Below are positions 41,285-49,748 of a DNA stretch of 64,000 nt, piece after piece. This DNA is from a virus, in IMG/VR virus record IMGVR_UViG_3300025645_000042, positions 55,102 through 119,101 of that record; one strand, given 5' to 3'. The position numbers and the translations under genes were made by a program. Position 1 is the stretch's first letter. Every line of letters starts with the position of its first letter. The notes beneath the pieces were generated by a model. That model saw nothing but the letters and a program-made list of their open reading frames with translations. It was not told where the DNA came from and ran no database searches.

Positions 41285-42007
41285 TTAAATGACTTTAAAT
41301 TGTTTTTTTTTCATTTCATCCATATACTTCATTGGTGGTCTAGTCCAGTGACCCGATAACCCAGTCTTTTGCATTTGCTCATTTCTCCTTTTAGCTAACA
41401 TATCATATCTCCATAGAACATACTCCTTACCTAAAAACTTGTAATGAAGTAACTTGAATTCTGGTCTTTCTGAAAACTTACCATTCTGTGCTTTGAAAGA
41501 GTGAGAACCGATACCGAATTTAATATCCAGTTTTGGGTCAAAAATAATATTTTTACTCATTACCTCATAAACATCAGAACCATATTTAACTTTATTGGTT
41601 AATAACTCACCATCATATTCAGGAAATTCATCAGAATACATATCATGACCATCAATTTTGGGTACTGTTACACCGCTTTTTTTATACTCTTCCAATTTCT
41701 TTAATAGATTTGGGTGATATAAAAATTCATCACAATCACATACAATTACCCAATCAACACCTTTGGTCCTACTTTGTTTATATGCACTATTCCTAATATT
41801 TACTTGCTGAAATTCATCATACTTACCATCAGCATTTTGCCATTTTTTTACAACAACATTATCATATTCTTTATAAATTTCATCAGAATCGTCATCCGAC
41901 ATATTATCATAAACGTATATTTTTTCACAAAACAGTGAATAATGGTCTAAAGTGTATCTTAATATTTTAGCTTCATTCCAAGCTATTATATGTGCGTGTA
42001 TTATCAT
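41285..42007 (-). CDS. Glycosyltransferase, family 2/92-like
   Basis: 240 residues. MIIHAHIIAWNEAKILRYTL (a WNE start typical for these enzymes), IYVYDNMSDDDSDEI, and VDWVIVCDCDEFLYHP with the DxD motif (about 85-100). The C-terminal LLHYKFLGKEYVLWRYD matches GT92/GT2 relatives. Soluble. It overlaps the GT-B gene upstream by 4 bp. The same domain type is found in cyanophage and algal-virus glycan clusters. Confidence 0.88.
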   Translation of the reverse strand: MIIHAHIIAWNEAKILRYTLDHYSLFCEKIYVYDNMSDDDSDEIYKEYDNVVVKKWQNADGKYDEFQQVNIRNSAYKQSRTKGVDWVIVCDCDEFLYHPNLLKKLEEYKKSGVTVPKIDGHDMYSDEFPEYDGELLTNKVKYGSDVYEVMSKNIIFDPKLDIKFGIGSHSFKAQNGKFSERPEFKLLHYKFLGKEYVLWRYDMLAKRRNEQMQKTGLSGHWTRPPMKYMDEMKKKQFKVI

Positions 42008-42822
42008 ACTTCTATAGGTATTTCTAATTTATTTAACCACATATTAAGAATTTGCTCATTCGTAAATGGTGATACTTCATGTTCGGTTTCTTCATTACCG
42101 AAAAATTTAGTTCCAGTTGACCAACATTCGTCTTTAACAAGACATGCCACTTCACCAATTGATGAGTGATAAACCCTACCAATCATATCATACATTTCTT
42201 GTTTACTTTCGGTATAACCATATTCAATTATTTTTGGCGACATTAATAATGGTTTAACTTCTTTATTATAATAATGGTCATTACCTACTTTACCAAAAAG
42301 ATATATTTTAGTACACTTATCTTTTAATGCTCGTTGAATTGAAATATGTGTTTGTTTTCTACTTTCAATACTACCAACAATTCCAGCAACTTTATCAAGT
42401 TCTGGTTTATCTTTTTTCTCTAAGATATTTTTTAAATTCGGTATTATTGAATGTGGTCCAGAATATTTACTTAGATTATTTATGTGATAATTAGCATGTT
42501 CTTGGTGAAGAAAAATCACTTCATCCCAATATGGATTAACACCACCAACATCAAACCACCACTTTTCATGACAAGCCAATACAACTTTTTTAGCGTTAGG
42601 TCTTTCACCTAGTTTAATGAAATGTGTAATTACACTATCTTCTGGGGTTATATTTTTTAAAGCATCAACTGTATATAAAGCACCATTACATTTATTCAAA
42701 TGATATTGATGTGGTCCAAATAAAATTGTTTCATAGCCCATTTCATTTAATTTATTAGTTAAATTAATTAAAACAACGGTTGAGCCACCTCTTTCGCTAT
42801 ATCCAGTTATTATTTTTATCAT
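42004..42822 (-). CDS. Glycosyltransferase, GT-B type
   Basis: 272 residues. IITGYSERGGSTVVLINLTN is a GG-loop N-terminus of GT4 enzymes. KVAGIVGSIESRKQTHISIQ, then CTKIYLFGKVGNDHYY and YGYTESKQEMYDMIGRVYHS follow the donor-domain layout (about 145-225). The usual E-x7-E is partly seen as SSIGEVACLVKDE. One base overlap with the large GT gene upstream. No membrane helix. Confidence 0.84.
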   Translation of the reverse strand: MIKIITGYSERGGSTVVLINLTNKLNEMGYETILFGPHQYHLNKCNGALYTVDALKNITPEDSVITHFIKLGERPNAKKVVLACHEKWWFDVGGVNPYWDEVIFLHQEHANYHINNLSKYSGPHSIIPNLKNILEKKDKPELDKVAGIVGSIESRKQTHISIQRALKDKCTKIYLFGKVGNDHYYNKEVKPLLMSPKIIEYGYTESKQEMYDMIGRVYHSSIGEVACLVKDECWSTGTKFFGNEETEHEVSPFTNEQILNMWLNKLEIPIEV

Positions 42823-44336
42823 TATTTTTGTTTTTGTAATGTATTAGATGGCACATACATTTTTTGCATATAATTAATACTATTAGGCATTTCTTTGAAT
42901 GCGCTAACTAATTTATTAAAGTCTTTATTAAGAATATCTAAAAAAGCTTTATCTTTAGAAAAAACATGTGATAATTGAATAACCGAATCATTATCAACAT
43001 ATACATTTTTATTGGCCAAAGAACATTTAGTAGCAAAGTCTGATTCATATAAGAATTCTTCATAATCCAACCTAAACCAACCTTGTTTAAGCAAATTATC
43101 ATAAGTGGTCATAAAACAGAACCCTAAATTACCCAACGGTTCTTTCATAAGACCTTGGGTATATAAATAATAACTATTCATACCTTTTAGGTGATATTTA
43201 ATTTGAGTTTCATTTTTCTCATTACCAATAAGGGTTACGTGAATACCAGTAGATAAAATAGTTTCATCTCTGTTTAAAACTCTTGGAAATATACATCCAA
43301 AATTTTTATCTTTTAGGTAAACAGAAACGAATTTTTTAATTACATTGGTTTTTATGGAAACATCATCTGATAAAAACATAATTAATTCATCATTATCATT
43401 TATGAATTCATCATCCCACCTTAATACTGACAAGTTTTTATGTAATGTTTGAAATGAACCTTCGAATATTTTAACATTATCACTTTCCAATTCTTTAATA
43501 TTTTCAACTTCATCTTCATTAGCAATAATATTAACACTGTAATTATTATAACCACATTGTTTTATTTCCTCTAATCTTTCATTAATTAACCTCTTCTCAC
43601 CTGAACTTGATATAAAAATCTTTAAGTTAGGTGTTTTCTTTAATTGAATATCCTCTAATATATATTCAGGGGTAACTTTAATTTTATTAGGTAAGTTTGA
43701 AGCGAATTTTTCAGCAAATAACTTTCTATTAGAATCCCATTCATCATTTGTTTGACCAATTGATTTATGTGTAACCTTAACTTCAAAAGTAACACCTATT
43801 TTAACACCAGCTAAATGATTTCTGAAACAAAAATCAACTTCATAAAAATGGAATCCTTCAACGGTCTCATCAAAATCTTCTTTAATTCTACCCTTGTGTA
43901 CTGCAAAGAATAAACCATCAACCATTACGGTTTCAATTATTTCCCCAGCAAAGTTTCCAGAATATTTAGATTCTAATGTTTTACCTTGGTAAGAATGTTT
44001 AACAATACCAACCATTTTACTTTTATCGGCCCACCATTGACCACTAATATCTAAATCTGTAGTCCCAGCGATACCTAAAATACCATAATCAGTAGTTTCA
44101 AAACTCTTTAAAAGTTTTCTACCCCAACCATTCTTATTAAAGATAATATCATCATGACAAAAAACTACAATATCATTTGTAGCTTGTTTTAATCCTCTAT
44201 TATATGCTTTGGTTAAAGATTCGCCATTATTTATAATTTCGATTACTTCAATCTTATTTGCAAGACCTGAAGTCTTTCTTATGTGGTCGTAATGTTCTCT
44301 ATTCGACTTTCTTGTACAATATATTACTGTTATCAT
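42822..44336 (-). CDS. Large glycosyltransferase with two GT-A-like domains
   Basis: 504 residues. The first half (1-235) is a Glyco_tranf_2_5-like domain: MITVIYCTRKSNREHYDHI, GESLTKAYNRGLKQATND, VVFCHDDIIF (DD motif, about 60), then GFHFYEVDFCFRNHLAG with acidic catalytic residues. The second half begins LKIFISSSGEKRLINERLEE and includes ELIMFLSDDVSIKTNVIKKF (about 325), which looks like a second GT-A domain. Such bifunctional enzymes can add two different sugars. It is separated from the next upstream gene by 14 nt. Confidence 0.85.
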   Translation of the reverse strand: MITVIYCTRKSNREHYDHIRKTSGLANKIEVIEIINNGESLTKAYNRGLKQATNDIVVFCHDDIIFNKNGWGRKLLKSFETTDYGILGIAGTTDLDISGQWWADKSKMVGIVKHSYQGKTLESKYSGNFAGEIIETVMVDGLFFAVHKGRIKEDFDETVEGFHFYEVDFCFRNHLAGVKIGVTFEVKVTHKSIGQTNDEWDSNRKLFAEKFASNLPNKIKVTPEYILEDIQLKKTPNLKIFISSSGEKRLINERLEEIKQCGYNNYSVNIIANEDEVENIKELESDNVKIFEGSFQTLHKNLSVLRWDDEFINDNDELIMFLSDDVSIKTNVIKKFVSVYLKDKNFGCIFPRVLNRDETILSTGIHVTLIGNEKNETQIKYHLKGMNSYYLYTQGLMKEPLGNLGFCFMTTYDNLLKQGWFRLDYEEFLYESDFATKCSLANKNVYVDNDSVIQLSHVFSKDKAFLDILNKDFNKLVSAFKEMPNSINYMQKMYVPSNTLQKQK

Positions 44337-44350
44337 TTATTTATATCTTA

Positions 44351-44608
44351 TTAATTTCTATTAATTCTTAATAGTAAGTTAAATCTCTTAAAATTTTCCA
44401 AATCTTCCATATCCCTAATTAAATCTTCATGGAAGATTTTACGTATCCTTTTGAAAGCTTCAGCGTCATAATCATTAATGAGTTTATCATTTAATTTTTC
44501 ATCAATTTCAATTAAACGAGTTTTATTAGATTTGATTGAGTCATTAATGAGTTTGATGATTTTTAAATTTTGTTGTAAATGAAATTCATCACTTTCTAAC
44601 GCATCCAT
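44351..44608 (-). CDS. Small helical protein, 85 aa
   Basis: Not recognised. A charged coiled-coil-like helix pair (NLKIIKLINDSIKSNKTRLI, then FHEDLIRDMEDLENFKRF). Starts 1 nt after the MazG-like gene in the operon. No motif. Confidence 0.68.
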   Translation of the reverse strand: MDALESDEFHLQQNLKIIKLINDSIKSNKTRLIEIDEKLNDKLINDYDAEAFKRIRKIFHEDLIRDMEDLENFKRFNLLLRINRN

Positions 44609-44609
44609 T

Positions 44610-44960
44610 TTATTTATCTTTTACAAAAATCCCATCAACCATTTTACCAGTTCTTTTTGAGATTACGTTATACGCTGATTCTAAACACTCTTCAATTGTT
44701 AATCCTTGCATCTTGGCTTGAATAATAAGAGTTACTAGAATATCACCAATGGCATCTTTTATTTCAAATTTAGTGTTTTTTAACTCACCATTTTCATCAA
44801 TGAATTCTTCTTCACCAGCATATTGAGCTGTGATGGCATCTGATAATTCTTCAATTTCTTCAACAGTTTTACTATGTTGAGAAAACGGAGTCGCTTTACT
44901 CATAATACCCTTATCTTTAGCCCACTTTAATACTTTAATACTTAATTGTTTAAATGTCAT
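44610..44960 (-). CDS. MazG-like nucleotide pyrophosphohydrolase
   Basis: 116 residues, all-alpha NTP-PPase. The metal-binding signature is KTVEEIEELSDAI (about 31-43) and FEIKDAIGDILVTLIIQA (about 65-82), matching EExxE...ExxD of the MazG/dUTPase superfamily. It may hydrolyse non-canonical or stress nucleotides (dUTP, ppGpp-related) during infection; MazG homologues are frequent in T4-like phages. It lies between an HD-like protein and a small helical protein at the promoter-proximal end of the glycan operon. Confidence 0.9.
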   Translation of the reverse strand: MTFKQLSIKVLKWAKDKGIMSKATPFSQHSKTVEEIEELSDAITAQYAGEEEFIDENGELKNTKFEIKDAIGDILVTLIIQAKMQGLTIEECLESAYNVISKRTGKMVDGIFVKDK

Positions 44961-44961
44961 A

Positions 44962-45525
44962 TTATTTACCCAATTCCTTTTCTTCTAGAATAGAAATTCT
45001 AATAGCTAATTTTAATAGGTCACCAACTGTTGTGTTGTGCCATTCAGCTTTACTATCATCTAATTTATCATAATTAACGATAGCTGAACATTCTTCATCA
45101 GTTAATTGAATACCATTTGATAGTGCGTAATAAACTGAACGCTCACCAATATCCATAGATGCTAATTCATTATTGAATGTGTACATTCTACCTTTATTTG
45201 TTTTCCACCAATCATTAGTTTCTGGAAGATATAATTTAGCTTTACCTATTCCATGTAATAACCCTACTCTGAATAGAGAAGCTTCACTAACTTTTAGATT
45301 ATCTGAAAAGTTATTCTTATTGATTAAGAACATATGTTTTGTTACACGCAGCATATGGTCAATTAACCCACCTTCAAAACAATTATGTAAATGTAAGAAT
45401 GTTGATGCTGGTGCTTTTATAAAATCTTCACCTAAGAATGTTTGTAATTCTGGTGTCGTTGCACCGTATTTTTCTGCTGTTTCTAAATACTTTTTAGTAT
45501 TTGAGATAATTTTGTCTTTTGTCAT
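44962..45525 (-). CDS. HD-domain-like protein with altered HD motif
   Basis: 187 residues with the layout of YhaM-like HD phosphohydrolases: HLHNCFEGGLIDHMLRV (about 45-61), then FRVGLLHGIGKAKLYLPE (about 86-102). The second motif normally reads LLHDIGK; here Asp is Gly92, so the metal-binding HD doublet is broken, although His45, His47, His57 and His91 remain. It may be inactive, or bind one metal in a different way. It overlaps nothing and is 1 nt from the MazG-like gene. The family acts on nucleotides or RNA 3' ends. Confidence 0.78.
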   Translation of the reverse strand: MTKDKIISNTKKYLETAEKYGATTPELQTFLGEDFIKAPASTFLHLHNCFEGGLIDHMLRVTKHMFLINKNNFSDNLKVSEASLFRVGLLHGIGKAKLYLPETNDWWKTNKGRMYTFNNELASMDIGERSVYYALSNGIQLTDEECSAIVNYDKLDDSKAEWHNTTVGDLLKLAIRISILEEKELGK

Positions 45526-45526
45526 T

Positions 45527-45994
45527 TTATTTATTTTTGCTATTTATTTGTTTATTATTAAAAATCATTTCTTTAAGTCTTTCCAATTCACTTTCTAATG
45601 TAACCCCTTTTGGTAATGATTCTCTAAAACTAATTTCATGATTATCCCAACTTTTTTTAATTTCATTTAGATAAAATTTAGTTTCTGGTGATAAACTATC
45701 ACCTTCTTTGTATTTATAAATTTTATTAGGCTTTGAATTAAAGCGTTTAACTTCATTGAGGGTTTTTATCAATATGAAATTACCATTACCAGCCAAATCA
45801 ACGTATTCTTCCTTTGTACAATAATTAATATTACCTTTAATTACATGATTAAATAAATCATTAAATCTATCTTTATTTACTTCTAAAAAAGCATATAAAG
45901 ACTCTTCTTTAGTTAATTTTTCTTTAGTTAATTTTTCTTTAGTAGAAATTTGATAGGTTAACCAATCTTTTATTTTTTTAAAAAAATTCTTCAT
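45527..45994 (-). CDS. Uncharacterised protein, 155 aa, first gene of the glycan operon
   Basis: Not recognised. The N-terminus FKKIKDWLTYQISTKEKLTK is basic and carries a KEKLT repeat from a 15-bp tandem DNA repeat. The rest is mixed alpha/beta with no catalytic motif. Its ATG lies 4 nt after a TATATTTG promoter box, so it should be leaderless and opens the 25-gene operon that runs to 27582. Confidence 0.72.
   Translation of the reverse strand: MKNFFKKIKDWLTYQISTKEKLTKEKLTKEESLYAFLEVNKDRFNDLFNHVIKGNINYCTKEEYVDLAGNGNFILIKTLNEVKRFNSKPNKIYKYKEGDSLSPETKFYLNEIKKSWDNHEISFRESLPKGVTLESELERLKEMIFNNKQINSKNK
45906..45943 (-). repeat. 15-bp tandem repeat, about 2.5 copies
   Basis: Two full units of TCTTTAGTTAATTTT (45906-45920, 45921-45935) and a partial third, in frame, encoding KEKLT units of the 155-aa protein. 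Confidence 0.8.
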
Positions 45995-45998
45995 AATA

Positions 45999-46029
45999 CA
46001 AATATACTATTTTTTCTTGTTAAAAACAA
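45999..46029 (-). promoter_or_regulatory. Bacteroidota-type promoter of the 18-kb glycan operon, leaderless
   Basis: On the minus strand, TTG (46029-46027), 20 nt, TATATTTG (46006-45999, exact TAnnTTTG), 4 nt, ATG at 45994. It overlaps the last codons of the upstream glycosyltransferase gene. Confidence 0.65.
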
Positions 46030-47245
46030 GTGTTTTATAATATTCAGCTCTTTCTTTTGTAACTACATCCATGGAGTATTTATCCTTAACGCTATTATAA
46101 AGATTTTCACCAAATACTGATATTAATTCTGGGTTTTGAATTAACTTTTTTAAATATTGATACCATTGTTTGTGGTTTCTATGTGAATCGACTAAGAATC
46201 CATTTTTAGTTGTGTCTAATTCACCACCTTTCATATAAGCATTTTCGATATCTATAGTATAAGGTCCATAGTTTTGAGCTATTAAAGCTTTTTTATGGAA
46301 ACCACTCTCAATTACTTTTAATTGACTCTTAACCAAGTTGAATGTGTGTTCGGCCAATGGTGCTAAAGAAATATCAAATAAATTATAATTATTCGCATAA
46401 CTACTAATTGGTTTAGTCCAAACTCTTCTATAAGGTTCATTCTCAATCCCATCGAATTCTTGTTCAACATATCTTTGTAAATGTTCTTTATATTCTGGAC
46501 TGATTATTTTATAATCACTGGTAAATATTTTTTCATAATCTACCCAAACAGTCTCATGTGGTTCAATATCCCTTTGTGTTTGTTCACCAGTATCTTTGTT
46601 AATCATATTAACCTTACCTCTAATATCAAAACCACATACCACAAATTGCACTTTATCTAATAAATTATCAGATTTTAATTTATCCGCAAGATTATTAAGA
46701 AGTTTTAAATCATGTAAATGTGAACTACCCCCAAGCCAACCAATTCTGATTTTATCAGATGGTTCTGGGTTTGAGATAAATTGTGTTTCTGTTGGGTCAA
46801 TTGCATTAGGTAATACAATTACATTTTTATTAACCTTTGAAATTTCCTTTGCGAAAATTGCTGTAGTGGTTATAATGTTTTGTGCTATTTTTAAATTATT
46901 TTTAATTTTAACATCTAACGCATTATTTTTAACAATATGATAAGCTGGATGTTTCATATCAGGTAACCAATAATCATCTAAATCCATTACAGTTATAATA
47001 CCTAATGAATGTATATGATTTAATAAAGTTTCCATTTGGTCATAATCACCTAAAGTTCTATGATAATGAATAATATCATATTGTTTTAACCATTCATTGT
47101 CATTTAACTTTGGTTCGTAATCTATATCTATATGAAATTCATCTGGGAAAAGATTTTCCAAATGTATGTGAGGTTTGGTTGACCTATAATAACTTACTCC
47201 AGTTCGGTCACTAGGCACTACTAAAACTTTAATTTTCTTACTCAT
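46007..47245 (-). CDS. Glycosyltransferase, GT-B fold (family 1/4)
   Basis: 412 residues, full length for the fold. The N-terminal half has VVPSDRTGVSYYRSTKPHIH and IIHYHRTLGDYDQMETLLNH; then VMDLDDYWLP and IITTTAIFAKEISKVNKN at the interdomain region. The C-terminal domain includes IRIGWLGGSSHLHDLKLLNN and FDISLAPLAEHTFNLVKSQ with LKVIESGFHKKALIAQ (donor-binding Glu, about 335). Similar enzymes occur in phages and in lipopolysaccharide clusters. It lies upstream of the glycan-operon promoter, so it may be transcribed separately; its own promoter was not recognised. Confidence 0.88.
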   Translation of the reverse strand: MSKKIKVLVVPSDRTGVSYYRSTKPHIHLENLFPDEFHIDIDYEPKLNDNEWLKQYDIIHYHRTLGDYDQMETLLNHIHSLGIITVMDLDDYWLPDMKHPAYHIVKNNALDVKIKNNLKIAQNIITTTAIFAKEISKVNKNVIVLPNAIDPTETQFISNPEPSDKIRIGWLGGSSHLHDLKLLNNLADKLKSDNLLDKVQFVVCGFDIRGKVNMINKDTGEQTQRDIEPHETVWVDYEKIFTSDYKIISPEYKEHLQRYVEQEFDGIENEPYRRVWTKPISSYANNYNLFDISLAPLAEHTFNLVKSQLKVIESGFHKKALIAQNYGPYTIDIENAYMKGGELDTTKNGFLVDSHRNHKQWYQYLKKLIQNPELISVFGENLYNSVKDKYSMDVVTKERAEYYKTLVFNKKK

Positions 47246-47293
47246 TTAATTTTTAATTATAAGTAAGTATAATAAATTTTTAAATATAAGTAA

Positions 47294-47323
47294 ATAAAAA
47301 ATCCCACATTTTTGTGGGATTTT
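47294..47323 (-). terminator. Intrinsic terminator of the 49.7-47.3 kb operon
   Basis: A 9-bp stem, AAATCCCAC/GTGGGATTT, with a 6-nt loop and a minus-strand T run, directly after the stop at 47328. Confidence 0.88.
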
Positions 47324-47327
47324 GATA

Positions 47328-47915
47328 TTAATTAGCTGTTTTTGCCTTAACTTTGATTTTTCCTTCTCTTATTAGAGTTGTAATTGTTTTCTTAATTGTA
47401 TTCTCTGTTAAATTTTTTGTAAATGTCTTTGTCATAAAATCCATTAATGCATCATTAATTTTTTTATCTAATTCAGCTTCAGTTAATGTTATTAACATTT
47501 TTCCTTGTGAATTTGTTACAACTGTTTCATTCATTTGTTGCGGAATTTGTTGTTGTGGAATAGCCTGTTGTGGGGTAGATTGTACCATACCTCTAACATC
47601 ATCCATTGAGAAAGTTGGTCCACCACCACTACCCATTTCCATTTGAGGGATAGGTTGCTCAATCATCAATTTTTTAATTGAATCTGGTAATCTTGAACTT
47701 TTAATTTTATCAACACTTGGAGTTCCCATAGGTCTAGCCGCATTTCTTTGTGATACAGCACCATCAGGTAAATTTTCAAGTAATGGTGTTTCACCACTAC
47801 CCATTCTTGATTGAACTGTTGCGTGGTCCACTTTATAATTTCCACTTTCTACTTTAGCCATGGTTTGTTTTGCCCTCATTAGGTTCGCCATGAAATCTGC
47901 TTTCTTATCTGACAT
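47328..47915 (-). CDS. Uncharacterised structural-type protein, 195 aa
   Basis: Not recognised. Disordered, Gln/Pro-rich middle (PQQAIPQQQIPQQMNETVV, about 115-133) between a charged N-terminus and a C-terminal helical segment (LTEAELDKKINDALMDFMTK). Last gene of a late operon beginning at 49734, closed by a strong terminator. A minor virion or assembly protein is likely from context only. Confidence 0.68.
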   Translation of the reverse strand: MSDKKADFMANLMRAKQTMAKVESGNYKVDHATVQSRMGSGETPLLENLPDGAVSQRNAARPMGTPSVDKIKSSRLPDSIKKLMIEQPIPQMEMGSGGGPTFSMDDVRGMVQSTPQQAIPQQQIPQQMNETVVTNSQGKMLITLTEAELDKKINDALMDFMTKTFTKNLTENTIKKTITTLIREGKIKVKAKTAN

Positions 47916-47924
47916 ATTTACTTT

Positions 47925-48320
47925 TTATTTATTAAAATTTGATATAGTAACACTACCACCATGACTTAATGTTTTATCATGGGGTTTAAAATCTTCAGCA
48001 TCACTACCCGCTCTATCTGAAATTGGATTATAGAATTTATATTCTGTTTTTTCAAAATCTGTTATTCTATCTAATCTAAATGTTTTCCAACCACGTCCAT
48101 TAGGTCCAGATAATTGATACACTCTAATTGCATCATTATTACCGTATGTAGTTCCAAAGTTATAAACTTCACAATATCTTTTCATATTAGCACTACCATC
48201 ATTCTTACCGTTATCATATGTAATGTTAACAGTATAATGTTTTTCAATGGCATCCATAACCATCTCAATCTCGGTTGCTTCTAATATAACCTTTTTATAT
48301 AAATTGTAAAGTTTTAACAT
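47925..48320 (-). CDS. WYL-like domain protein, 131 aa
   Basis: The central region matches the WYL fold: AIEKHYTVNITYDNGKN, RYCEVYNFGTTYGNNDAIRV, then YQLSGPNGRGWKTFRLDRIT, which ends in the characteristic RxFRLDRI. WYL domains bind nucleic acid or nucleotides and usually act as regulators fused to an HTH. Here the domain stands alone, without a visible HTH, in an operon of late genes. Either a ligand-sensing protein or a virion component is possible. Confidence 0.75.
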   Translation of the reverse strand: MLKLYNLYKKVILEATEIEMVMDAIEKHYTVNITYDNGKNDGSANMKRYCEVYNFGTTYGNNDAIRVYQLSGPNGRGWKTFRLDRITDFEKTEYKFYNPISDRAGSDAEDFKPHDKTLSHGGSVTISNFNK

Positions 48321-48325
48321 AAAAA

Positions 48326-48652
48326 TTAATCAATTGTTACTTGACCAATATTTCCACTAGTATCAGGATGAGTATAACCATTTTGGTCATCATATTGATT
48401 TGTTGCTAAATTAGCGATTCTACCAGAACCAGCCGCATTAGGAACTCCGTAGATATCGTTGTATCCACCACCATTATAACTGTCAAAGTTTACACCAGTA
48501 CCTTTACCATTAACTGGAGTTATATCGTCACTCTTAGCTCTTGTATGAATTGCTGAGTAATTATTACTTGCATCCGCACCATTGTAAATGTTTCTTGGTA
48601 TTAATGATGCTCTTGCTGCAATTGCAGCTTCTTCTAATTTTGATTGTGCCAT
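48326..48652 (-). CDS. Uncharacterised structural-type protein, 108 aa
   Basis: Not recognised. Rich in Gly, Asn, Asp and Tyr (NFDSYNGGGYNDIYGVPNAA), predicted disordered, with a helical N-terminus (KLEEAAIAARASLI). No catalytic motif. In the late operon; a virion component is likely by context. Confidence 0.65.
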   Translation of the reverse strand: MAQSKLEEAAIAARASLIPRNIYNGADASNNYSAIHTRAKSDDITPVNGKGTGVNFDSYNGGGYNDIYGVPNAAGSGRIANLATNQYDDQNGYTHPDTSGNIGQVTID

Positions 48653-48659
48653 AATTTAT

Positions 48660-49202
48660 TTATTTATTTTTATTCATATATTCTATTAAATATTTAATAG
48701 ATTGAATTTCTTTATTATAAGCCTCGTTTTTTCTTTCACTTGACTTATATACTTGCTTACCCGTCATTATATTATCCATAGTACTTCCTTTGGAAAAATC
48801 TACCAAACCACCATTAGGGTCTGTTGGGTCTGCGTTATCATTATCTTTTGTATGTGCTTTAATAAATTGGTTTTGCATTCCACCATCCATCTTAGCTTTC
48901 TTTTGTTTTTTAATACTTTCAGTATCTTGACTTAATGAATCATCAACCCATTTTCTAGTCATTTTACCACCAATCAGTTTAAACTCATTATCGCTACCAT
49001 CACCTTTATAATTATCGAAATAATTTTTAAGTCTATTCATTTGAGAATAAGAAACTTGTCTATCAGCTACAATATCTTTGGCTCTTTGAAACCCTTTAGC
49101 TTGGTCATCAGATACTTTAATTTGTTTTAGCATTTGATTAATCCTATTAAAGACTTTATCTGGTACCGAATAAGTTTTATATTGTAATTGATTATTTGGC
49201 AT
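48660..49202 (-). CDS. Uncharacterised structural-type protein, 180 aa
   Basis: Not recognised. Helical and basic with Asp/Asn-rich loops; NQMLKQIKVSDDQAKGFQRA near the start and a DNDNADPTDPNGGLVDF loop in the middle. Overlaps the next upstream gene by 11 bp in the late operon. No motif beyond composition. Confidence 0.65.
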   Translation of the reverse strand: MPNNQLQYKTYSVPDKVFNRINQMLKQIKVSDDQAKGFQRAKDIVADRQVSYSQMNRLKNYFDNYKGDGSDNEFKLIGGKMTRKWVDDSLSQDTESIKKQKKAKMDGGMQNQFIKAHTKDNDNADPTDPNGGLVDFSKGSTMDNIMTGKQVYKSSERKNEAYNKEIQSIKYLIEYMNKNK

Positions 49203-49734
49203 TTAATTTAGTATTTATGTATTTTACTACAATTTGTGTTTTCTCACTATTTAAGTTGTTATTCACTACTGAATCAACTAAATCAGTTAATTTTCTAGCA
49301 ACATTAGATGGTAACTCATTAATATCAACAACATCGTTATTATTAAAATCAGTTATTGTTTTATCTGAACTAAGTTGTGGTCCAGTAACATCTTCTAATA
49401 AATCTAACATTTTCTTTTTAGCAATATCATAACCAGCGGCAATGTTTATAGAGCCATTTGCGGCACCCGCACGCCCAACACCACCGATATTATATAAATA
49501 TCTATTAGGTTGAATAGCGGCAGCGGCATGGTCAGCTGAAGTAGCTTGTGGAGCAGTTTCTATCTCACTATTATTTACATTCTTTTCATCACCTGAAATT
49601 CCAGCACCCATTCCGTTAACGAATTCTTCTAACTCTTCAACTTCTTCTAACTCTTCTATTTCATTATCAATCTCATCATTAACCTTAACCTTTGATTCAT
49701 ATTTTGAAATATCTTTTTTCTTTAATGTTTGCAT
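49192..49734 (-). CDS. Uncharacterised structural-type protein, 180 aa, first gene of a late operon
   Basis: Not recognised. An acidic N-terminal stretch (EIDNEIEELEEVEELEEFV) precedes a Gly/Ala-rich region (GGVGRAGAANGSINIAAGYD) and a helical C-terminus (VARKLTDLVDSVVNNNLNSE). A TATTTAT element lies 14 nt upstream, divergent from the tail-fibre gene. Late virion or assembly protein by context. Confidence 0.68.
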   Translation of the reverse strand: MQTLKKKDISKYESKVKVNDEIDNEIEELEEVEELEEFVNGMGAGISGDEKNVNNSEIETAPQATSADHAAAAIQPNRYLYNIGGVGRAGAANGSINIAAGYDIAKKKMLDLLEDVTGPQLSSDKTITDFNNNDVVDINELPSNVARKLTDLVDSVVNNNLNSEKTQIVVKYINTKLNAK

Positions 49735-49748
49735 AAGTAGCTTTTTAT

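Noticed and set aside
27582-46029. Glycan cluster as a DNA-hypermodification system
   Set aside because: No nucleotide hydroxymethylase, Tet/JBP-like enzyme or DNA glucosyltransferase motif was seen in the window, so DNA is a less likely acceptor than protein.
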